Positions 1 through 5,007 of a stretch of DNA of 10,973 nt are shown piece after piece (positions within the stretch are counted from its first letter, which is position 1; each line of letters starts with the position of its first letter). Origin of the DNA: an uncultured Collinsella sp. (GTDB lineage Bacteria; Actinomycetota; Coriobacteriia; Coriobacteriales; Coriobacteriaceae); contig CAADVE010000164.1 in the NCBI GenBank assembly GCA_900752425.1, positions 1 to 10,973 of the forward strand. Direction: 5' to 3'. Both the position numbers and the translations under genes were made by a program. The notes under the pieces were generated by a model, which saw only the letters and a list, made by a program, of their open reading frames with translations, was not told the origin of the DNA and did no database searches.

Positions 1-341
1 ACAATCACGATAGCGGCGACAATGGCGGCAACGGCCACGCCGCCGATAACGGCCGCGACGATACGGCCCTTGTGCTTGGGTTTCTTTGGCTGCGGCGTCG
101 GAACAAACGGCTGCGAGGCCTCGGCAGGCTCGGTCAAAGGCTCCTCATAACGAGGCTGCGCCGCCATATGAGCCGAGGCACCCTGAGGAGCTTGCTGTCC
201 CGCAGGGGCGGACGCCGGCGCGTCCTCCACCGGAAACGCCACAGGCTCCGCTTGATCCTCGACGCCACCCACGCGAGCGCCGCAGCTCGTGCAAAACGTG
301 GAGCCATCGGGTATCTGAGCTCCGCACTTGGTGCAATACAT
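1..341 (-). CDS. Zinc-ribbon, single-pass membrane protein (N-terminal part, cut by window edge)
   Basis: The reading frame opens at ATG 341 and runs off the left edge after 113 codons with no stop. The protein starts MYCTKCG and has a four-cysteine zinc ribbon: C3 and C6 (CTKC), then C17 and C20 (CTSC). Residues about 25-90 are a low-complexity linker rich in Ala, Pro, Gln and Glu, ending in a basic patch (KKPKHKGR, 86-93). Residues about 94-113 are an Ala/Val/Ile/Gly membrane segment. A GGGAG ribosome binding site (351-347) lies five bases before the ATG. This layout matches bacterial proteins with an N-terminal zinc ribbon in the cytoplasm, one membrane span and an exported C-terminal domain. 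That domain, which would indicate function, is outside the window. The gene fold and orientation are clear; the role is not. The gene lies downstream of fhs beyond a terminator and an inverted-repeat element, so it probably has its own promoter, which I could not place. Confidence 0.85.
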   Translation of the reverse strand, partial: MYCTKCGAQIPDGSTFCTSCGARVGGVEDQAEPVAFPVEDAPASAPAGQQAPQGASAHMAAQPRYEEPLTEPAEASQPFVPTPQPKKPKHKGRIVAAVIGGVAVAAIVAAIVI

Positions 342-443
342 CGCATCTCCCGTCTCTCGTCGCAGCCGCAATGCGCCCGCGCAGTTCTTCCAACTACACC
401 GTACGGGAGAAATCGTGATTCTTGTTGCGCAACATTGCCGCCA

Positions 444-605
444 CGTCCAAAACTATGCCGGTTTACTACGATAAATCGCCCGAACCTGAGCACGCTACTT
501 TACAAGAAAACAAAACCGCAGGTAGACAAATCGGTCATTATCGGAAAATCCAGATATGGTCGAGGCATACCGATTCGTCGTAGTAAACCGGCATAGTTTT
601 GGACG
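444..605. repeat. 162-bp element with 28-bp perfect terminal inverted repeats
   Basis: Bases 444-471 are the exact reverse complement of 578-605 (28 of 28). Pairing resumes after two mismatches for five more bases (474-478 with 571-575), so each arm is effectively 35 bases with two mismatches. The arm contains AAACTATGCCGGTTTACTAC. The 106-base spacer between the perfect arms is A/T-rich and non-coding, with a further 7-bp inverted repeat inside it (529-535 with 569-575). The next bases outside, 443 and 606, are both A and do not pair. No target-site duplication is evident. The form fits a non-autonomous mobile repeat (MITE-like) or a dispersed intergenic repeat; a paired operator or a long structured RNA is also possible. 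The repeat itself is certain, its nature is inferred. Confidence 0.85.
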
Positions 606-680
606 AACGACCCCATACGGATAGCCTCATTGACCCAACAGCCGCAAAATAATCCGTAATCCTTCCGTCCCCAAGGGATT

Positions 681-717
681 AAAAAGCCCCGCCGGGCCTT
701 GGTAGGCGCGGCGGGGC
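681..717 (-). terminator. Intrinsic terminator of fhs
   Basis: In minus-strand RNA, GCCCCGCCG (717-709) pairs with CGGCGGGGC (694-686), a 9-bp G/C stem. Four more pairs sit inside it (707-704 with 699-696), closed by a four-base loop, and five U residues (685-681) follow directly. It starts 25 bases after the fhs stop codon, the usual place for a Rho-independent terminator. Confidence 0.93.
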
Positions 718-742
718 GGGCAAGCGGCTATGAACAGCAGGC

Positions 743-2410
743 TTAGAACAGGCCGGTGATATTGCCGTCGTTGTCGACGTCGATGTTCTCGGCCGCGGGA
801 ACCTTGGGCAGGCCAGGCATGGTCAGAACGCTGCCGGTCAGCGCGACCACAAAGTGGGCACCGGCGGAAACCTTGAGCTCGCGCACGGTGATGCGGAAGC
901 CCTCGGGAGCGCCCAGCGCCTTGGCGTTGTCGCTAAAGCTGTACTGCGTCTTGGCGACACACACCGGCAGGTTGCCAAAGCCGTTCTCGCGCAGCTCGGC
1001 GAGCTGACGCTTGGCAGCCGGCGTAAAGTCGACGCCATCGGCGCGGTAAACCTTGGTGGCAACGGCCTCGAGGGCATCGGCCACATCGGCACCGTCCTCG
1101 TAGGCAAACTTGAGCTCGCTCGGCTGCTCGATCAGGCGCATGACCTCATCGGCCAGGTCGAGCGCGCCCTCGCCGCCCTTGGCCCAAACCTCGGACAGCT
1201 TAACGTTGACACCGAGCTTCTGGCACTCGGACTCGATGAGCTCGAGTTCGGCCTCAGTGTCCGTCGGGAAGCGGTTGATGGCAACTACGCAGGGCAGACC
1301 GTAGACATTCTGAATGTTGTCGACGTGACGCAGCAGGTTGGGCATACCGGCCTTGAGGGCCTCGAGGTTCTCCTCGTTGAGGTCGGCCTTGGCAACACCG
1401 CCGTTGTACTTAAGCGCGCGGGCAGTGGCAACGACCACGACAGCGCTGGGACGAACGCCCGTCATGCGGCACTTGATGTCGAGGAATTTCTCGGCACCCA
1501 GGTCGGCACCAAAGCCGGCCTCGGTAATGGCGACATCGCCAAAACGCATAGCCATACGCGTGGCCATGATGGAGTTGCAGCCGTGGGCAATATTGGCGAA
1601 GGGACCGCCATGGACAAACGCAGGCGTGCCCTCGAGTGTCTGAACCAGGTTGGGTTTAAGCGCATCCTTGAGCAGGGCCGCCATGGCACCCTGAGCCTTA
1701 AGGTCACGGGCGCGAACGGGCTCGCCGGCAAAGCTGTAGCCGACAACGATCTCGCCCAGGCGCTCCTTGAGGTCATTGATGCTCGTGGACAGGCACAGGA
1801 TTGCCATGACCTCGGAGGCAACAGTGATGTCGAAGCCATCCTCGCGCGGCACGCCCTGGGCCTTGCCGCCAATGCCGTCGATAACATGGCGCAGCTGACG
1901 GTCGTTCATGTCGACAACGCGCTTCCAAGTGATGCGCTTAACGTCGATGCCGAGCTGGTTGCCCTGCTGAATATGGTTGTCGAGCATGGCAGCCAGCAGG
2001 TTGTTGGCGGCACCGATGGCATGGAAGTCGCCAGTAAAGTGCAGGTTGATGTCCTCCATGGGGATGACCTGAGCCCAACCGCCACCGGCGGCACCGCCCT
2101 TCACGCCAAACACGGGACCGAGCGAAGGCTCGCGCAGGGCCACGGCGCTCTTGACGCCGCGACGACGCAGACCGTCGGCCAGGCCGATGGTCGTGGTGGT
2201 CTTGCCCTCGCCTGCGGGCGTGGGATTGATAGCGGTCACGAGGACAAGCTTGGCCTGGTGATCAGTTGGCTCGTTGAGCAGGGAATAGTCGACCTTTGCC
2301 TTGTCGAAGCCGTACGGAATCAGATGCTTAACGTCGACGCCGGCGTTCTTGGCCACCTCGGTAATAGGCAGCGGCGTAACAGAACGTGCGATTTCGATGT
2401 CAGTAGGCAT
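743..2410 (-). CDS. fhs: Formate-tetrahydrofolate ligase (10-formyl-THF synthetase)
   Basis: The 555-residue product has the usual length for this cytoplasmic enzyme. It makes 10-formyl-tetrahydrofolate from formate, ATP and tetrahydrofolate, and so feeds one-carbon units to purine and formyl-methionine synthesis or works in reverse to recover formate and ATP. Family landmarks are all present: the nucleotide-binding loop PTPAGEGKTTT (63-73), REPSLGPVFGVKGGAAGGG (93-111), NLHFTGDFHAI (122-132) and VASEVMAI (197-204). The start at ATG 2410 (MPTDIEIARS) is chosen because an AAAGGA ribosome binding site lies six bases upstream and this start gives the family length; an in-frame start at 2470 would add 20 unrelated residues. 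It follows ruvB by 146 bases with its own promoter candidate and ends at a strong terminator, so it is probably transcribed alone. No other folate or Wood-Ljungdahl genes lie nearby, and acetogenesis should not be inferred from this gene alone. Confidence 0.97.
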   Translation of the reverse strand: MPTDIEIARSVTPLPITEVAKNAGVDVKHLIPYGFDKAKVDYSLLNEPTDHQAKLVLVTAINPTPAGEGKTTTTIGLADGLRRRGVKSAVALREPSLGPVFGVKGGAAGGGWAQVIPMEDINLHFTGDFHAIGAANNLLAAMLDNHIQQGNQLGIDVKRITWKRVVDMNDRQLRHVIDGIGGKAQGVPREDGFDITVASEVMAILCLSTSINDLKERLGEIVVGYSFAGEPVRARDLKAQGAMAALLKDALKPNLVQTLEGTPAFVHGGPFANIAHGCNSIMATRMAMRFGDVAITEAGFGADLGAEKFLDIKCRMTGVRPSAVVVVATARALKYNGGVAKADLNEENLEALKAGMPNLLRHVDNIQNVYGLPCVVAINRFPTDTEAELELIESECQKLGVNVKLSEVWAKGGEGALDLADEVMRLIEQPSELKFAYEDGADVADALEAVATKVYRADGVDFTPAAKRQLAELRENGFGNLPVCVAKTQYSFSDNAKALGAPEGFRITVRELKVSAGAHFVVALTGSVLTMPGLPKVPAAENIDVDNDGNITGLF

Positions 2411-2416
2411 GGGCGG

Positions 2417-2422
2417 TCCTTT
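2417..2422 (-). promoter_or_regulatory. Ribosome binding site fixing the fhs start
   Basis: AAAGGA on the minus strand sits six bases before ATG 2410 and decides this start over the longer in-frame start at 2470. Confidence 0.8.
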
Positions 2423-2450
2423 CGTTACCGGATGAGAAAAAGACCAATCC

Positions 2451-2478
2451 AGCATAGCACGCGCGCGCAATGGTAAAA
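2451..2478 (-). promoter_or_regulatory. Candidate fhs promoter (extended -10)
   Basis: On the minus strand TGCTATGCT (2459-2451) matches an extended -10 (TGn followed by TATGCT). A weak -35-like TTTTAC (2478-2473) lies 16 bases upstream. The implied 5' leader is about 35 bases. The match is reasonable for -10 and poor for -35. I see no folate riboswitch in the gap to ruvB. Confidence 0.4.
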
Positions 2479-2556
2479 CGCCCGCAACCGACGAACGGCG
2501 ATATGTTTACCCGATACCCAGCGATAGCCTACAGATGCGCTAAAACAAGCCCATAC

Positions 2557-3624
2557 CTAAACGGTCGGTTCAATACCCAAATGCTCGAATGTGCGAAGCG
2601 TTGCCTGGCGGCCCTGCGGTGTGCGAATCATCAAGCCACACTGCAGCAGATAGGGCTCATAGACATCCTCGAGCGTACCCGGGTCCTCGCCCACCGCGCT
2701 GGCAAGCGTCGTCAGACCCACGGCGCGGCCGGAGAACGTCTTGGCAAGTGTCTCCAAGATGCGAATGTCCATCCAGTCCAGGCCGAGCTCGTCGATCTCG
2801 AAGAACTCAAGCGCCTGACGGCAAATATCAAGCTCAATAGGACCGTTGCCGCGCACCTGCGCATAGTCGCGCACACGTTTGAGCAGACGGTTGGCAAGGC
2901 GCGGCGTGCCGCGCGAACGCGAGCCGATCTCGAGTGCGCTGGGATGGTCGATCGTCACACCCAGAATGGTCGCCGAGCGTGTCACAATCTGGGCGAGCTC
3001 CTCAACGGTGTAGTAATCCAGGCGATACGAAATGCCAAAACGGTCGCGTAGCGGGCCGGTCAACATGCCCGAGCGAGTCGTGGCCGCCACCAGCGTAAAC
3101 TTGGGAATATCCAGGCGAATCGAGCGCGCCGCCGGACCCTTGCCGATCACGATATCGAGCGCAAAGTCCTCCATCGCGGGATACAGAACTTCCTCGACCG
3201 AACGGTTCAGACGGTGAATCTCGTCGATAAACAGCACGTCACCCGGCTGCAAGTTAGTCAGGATGGCCGCCAGGTCGCCGGTGCGCGCGATGGCCGGGCC
3301 GCTCGTCGTCTTGATCTGAGCGCCCAGCTCGTTGGCGATAACCGTGGCCAGCGTGGTCTTGCCCAGACCAGGAGGGCCCGAAAAGATCACGTGGTCGAGT
3401 GTCTCGCCGCGGCTCTGCGCCGCCTCGATGAGCACGCGAAGGCTCTGCTTGATATGCTCCTGACCGCAGTAGTCATCCAGGCGCTGGGGGCGCAGGGTAC
3501 GGTCGACATCGAGGTCCTCGGGCGTCAGCTCCGAACCCACCATACGCTCGCCGTGCGCCATGGATGCCGCCGGCGAGTTGCCGGGCGTCGCCCACAGGTC
3601 CTGAGAATCATCGGCTTCCCACAT
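2557..3624 (-). CDS. ruvB: Holliday junction branch-migration ATPase RuvB
   Basis: RuvB is the hexameric AAA+ motor that, with RuvA, drives branch migration of Holliday junctions in recombination and repair. From ATG 3624 the product is 355 residues. Visible motifs are Walker A GPPGLGKTT (83-91), Walker B FIDEIHR (132-138), sensor 1 AATTRSG (180-186) and the arginine-finger region GPLRDRFG (190-197), followed by the C-terminal winged-helix part. ATG 3624 shares its A with the ruvA stop codon (TGATG), which indicates translational coupling; a GTG one codon upstream is also possible. The first 27 or so residues before RMVGSE have no counterpart I recognise in typical RuvB, so a shorter start at the Met codons 3561 or 3543 cannot be excluded, although neither has a better ribosome binding site. 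It is the last gene of the ruvCAB operon, and no clear terminator follows. Confidence 0.97.
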   Translation of the reverse strand: MWEADDSQDLWATPGNSPAASMAHGERMVGSELTPEDLDVDRTLRPQRLDDYCGQEHIKQSLRVLIEAAQSRGETLDHVIFSGPPGLGKTTLATVIANELGAQIKTTSGPAIARTGDLAAILTNLQPGDVLFIDEIHRLNRSVEEVLYPAMEDFALDIVIGKGPAARSIRLDIPKFTLVAATTRSGMLTGPLRDRFGISYRLDYYTVEELAQIVTRSATILGVTIDHPSALEIGSRSRGTPRLANRLLKRVRDYAQVRGNGPIELDICRQALEFFEIDELGLDWMDIRILETLAKTFSGRAVGLTTLASAVGEDPGTLEDVYEPYLLQCGLMIRTPQGRQATLRTFEHLGIEPTV

Positions 3625-4244
3625 CACGCATCCATTCCGAGTCGCTTAAGCGCCGCGCCGAGCAGATCCTCGACACGCATATTCTGCCCATCATACCCGC
3701 TCAGGGCAACATCGGTCTCCTGCGGGCTAAAGCCCATGGAAAGGAGCGCCGCACGGGCGTCATCGATCGCCGAGGGAGCGCCGGCAGGAACCGGCATCGC
3801 AACCTGGCCGGGAATCACGTCAACCGGCACAAAGCCCTTGTCCTTGGCAAAGGTGCTCTTGAGCTCCAGGATCAGACGCTGCGCAGTCTTTTTGCCCACA
3901 CCGGGAACCTTGGCCATACCCTTGTCGTCCTCGGCCATTACCAGGGAATACAGCTGTCCCACGGTATAGGTAGAGAGCACGGCGAGCGCTAGGCGCGGAC
4001 CGACACCTGAGACGGACACGAGCCGGTCAAACATCGTGCGCTCGTCCTTGGAGGCAAAACCAAAGAGCGTCATGGCGTCCTCACGCACCTGCATACGCGT
4101 GTAGAGGCGAACCTCACCGCCGGGCGTAGGCAGCGTAGCGGCGGTGCTGCCCGAGATGCCGAGCTCAAAGCCCACGCCCGACACATCGACGACGGCCGAG
4201 CTCATCGTGGCCTCGGCAAGCGTTCCATGGAGCTGGGAGATCAT
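3624..4244 (-). CDS. ruvA: Holliday junction DNA-binding protein RuvA
   Basis: RuvA binds the four-way junction as a tetramer and loads RuvB. The 206-residue product has the normal family length and order: an N-terminal OB-fold (about 1-64, starting MISQLHG), a domain with two helix-hairpin-helix motifs (SGVG at 79-82 and PGVGKKTA at 114-121), a linker rich in Pro and Ala (about 136-155) and a small C-terminal RuvB-binding domain (about 157-206). The start ATG 4244 shares its A with the ruvC stop (TGATG), and the ruvA stop overlaps the ruvB start in the same way, so the three proteins are probably made by coupled translation. Confidence 0.97.
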   Translation of the reverse strand: MISQLHGTLAEATMSSAVVDVSGVGFELGISGSTAATLPTPGGEVRLYTRMQVREDAMTLFGFASKDERTMFDRLVSVSGVGPRLALAVLSTYTVGQLYSLVMAEDDKGMAKVPGVGKKTAQRLILELKSTFAKDKGFVPVDVIPGQVAMPVPAGAPSAIDDARAALLSMGFSPQETDVALSGYDGQNMRVEDLLGAALKRLGMDA

Positions 4245-4765
4245 CAGTATCCGGTTCCTCTCTGTTGATAGAACTCGCCGCCGGTAAGCGCGCGGGTGCG
4301 GCTGAGGTTAACGTGGCAGATGGCGCAAGCCAGGGCATCGGCGGCATGGTCGGGATGCGGGTCGTGATCGAGCTGCGTGAGCGTGCGCACCATGTAGGCG
4401 ACCTGCCGCTTATCTGCGGCACCGGTGCCCACCACAGCCTGCTTGATTTGCATAGGCGTGTACTCGCCGATCTCGAGCGCGCACTCCGAAAGAGCCACGA
4501 GTGCAGCACCGCGGGCATGCGCCGTGGGGATGGCCGAGCGAACGTTGGCGCCAAAGTAAATGCTCTCGATAGCAGCGGTATCTGGTCGATAACGCTCCAC
4601 GACACCCTTGAGGTCGCGGGCAATATGCGACAGGCGCACCGCGAGCGGACTGCCCGCGCTGGTCTCGATACAACCGTAAGCGCGGCAGCGAACCTCGCCG
4701 CGCCGCTCCTCGATAATCCCCCACCCCGTATGGGCCAAACCAGGGTCGATACCCAAGATAACCAA
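4244..4765 (-). CDS. ruvC: Holliday junction resolvase RuvC
   Basis: RuvC is the endonuclease that cuts Holliday junctions held by RuvAB. The 173-residue product shows the RNase H-like fold signatures: GIDPG with catalytic D7, AIES with E67, and PDHAADALACAI near the C terminus with H140 and D143. The acidic pair of the E. coli enzyme (D138, D141) corresponds here to H140 and D143; as I recall, the Thermus thermophilus enzyme also has a histidine at this position, so activity is expected. The start is an unusual TTG at 4765, supported by a strong AGGGGAGG ribosome binding site five bases upstream and by MVILGIDPG aligning with the family N terminus. It is first in ruvCAB, behind a LexA-type operator. 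Confidence 0.96.
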   Translation of the reverse strand: MVILGIDPGLAHTGWGIIEERRGEVRCRAYGCIETSAGSPLAVRLSHIARDLKGVVERYRPDTAAIESIYFGANVRSAIPTAHARGAALVALSECALEIGEYTPMQIKQAVVGTGAADKRQVAYMVRTLTQLDHDPHPDHAADALACAICHVNLSRTRALTGGEFYQQRGTGY

Positions 4766-4770
4766 GCCAA

Positions 4771-4778
4771 CCTCCCCT
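4771..4778 (-). promoter_or_regulatory. Ribosome binding site for the TTG start of ruvC
   Basis: AGGGGAGG on the minus strand lies five bases before TTG 4765. No ATG or GTG in frame gives a better N terminus, so this site decides the non-standard start. Confidence 0.85.
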
Positions 4779-4820
4779 CGCCACTAGCACGGCGCGAGAC
4801 AAAGCCCCGCGCACTATTCA

Positions 4821-4834
4821 CGAACGTCTGTTCT
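4821..4834 (-). promoter_or_regulatory. LexA-type SOS operator upstream of ruvCAB
   Basis: The minus strand reads AGAACAGACGTTCG. It matches the Gram-positive LexA box CGAAC-RNRY-GTTYG at 13 of 14 positions; only the first base differs. The inner palindrome GAAC-N4-GTTC is perfect. It lies 56 bases before the ruvC start and directly abuts a -10 element, so bound LexA would cover the transcription start. SOS control of ruv genes is well known in other bacteria; here it is inferred from the site. Confidence 0.8.
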
Positions 4835-4843
4835 AGAATAACA
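4835..4843 (-). promoter_or_regulatory. Extended -10 element of the ruvCAB promoter
   Basis: TGTTATTCT on the minus strand is an extended -10 (TGn followed by TATTCT) ending exactly where the LexA box begins. A weak -35-like TGACTT (4864-4859) lies 18 bases upstream. The implied start point falls inside the operator, giving a leader of about 60 bases. Confidence 0.6.
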
Positions 4844-4901
4844 CAACGCAAGCCCTATAAGTCAGCCGAGATCGAATTGTAGGTTGAGCATACGCAAGCG
4901 A

Positions 4902-4999
4902 GCGCCCGCCAGAGCGAGCAAGGTGCCTTGAAAGAGGAGGGCATTGACCTGGCGGTCATGCCCGATGATTGAAAGGCAGATTGCCGCTCTGGCGGGCGC
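4902..4999. other. Long self-complementary element (structured RNA or palindromic repeat)
   Basis: GCGCCCGCCAGAGCG (4902-4916) is the exact reverse complement of 4985-4999. Pairing continues inward: after a bulged A, 4918-4921 pairs with 4981-4984; after a 2x2 internal loop, 4924-4929 pairs with 4973-4978. A symmetric 9x9 internal loop follows (4930-4938 opposite 4964-4972), then a 10-bp stem with one bulge (4939-4949 with 4954-4963) and a four-base loop. In all about 35 pairs fold 98 bases into one rod. It begins nine bases after the stop of the NAD synthetase-like gene and has no U tract on either strand, so it is not a typical terminator. One side of the internal loop is purine-rich (GAAAGAGGA on the plus strand) and resembles a Shine-Dalgarno sequence. 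It could be a small RNA, a 3' UTR structure or a palindromic intergenic repeat. The strand is not determined. Confidence 0.75.
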
Positions 5000-5007
5000 G
5001 CAGCGAC

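Larger units (their letters stand above)
342..742. other. Intergenic region between fhs and the zinc-ribbon gene
   Basis: This 401-base gap holds the fhs terminator (681-717), an element with long terminal inverted repeats (444-605) and the leader of the zinc-ribbon gene (342-443). It is more A/T-rich than the flanking genes between about 490 and 680. The reading frames crossing it have arginine-rich or otherwise protein-unlike translations, and I see no credible small gene. I could not identify a convincing -10/-35 pair for the zinc-ribbon gene. Confidence 0.7.

Noticed and set aside
72..596. Overlapping plus- and minus-strand frames across the left intergenic region
   Set aside because: The translations are arginine-rich and low-complexity, they conflict with the clear zinc-ribbon gene, and one runs through the inverted-repeat element.
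743..2410. Evidence for acetogenic (Wood-Ljungdahl) metabolism
   Set aside because: Fhs is common in non-acetogens and no other pathway gene is present in the window.
2411..2470. Longer N terminus for fhs from ATG 2470
   Set aside because: It reads through the ribosome binding site and the candidate promoter and adds residues absent from the family.
854..2476. Plus-strand open frame of 540 codons opposite fhs
   Set aside because: It mirrors fhs codon by codon; the translation is biased to Gly, Leu and His without any domain, as expected opposite a GC-rich gene.
4902..4999. Signal recognition particle RNA, 6S RNA or integron attC site
   Set aside because: The hairpin lacks the SRP GGAA tetraloop domain, is too short and differently bulged for 6S RNA, and has no attC core sites.
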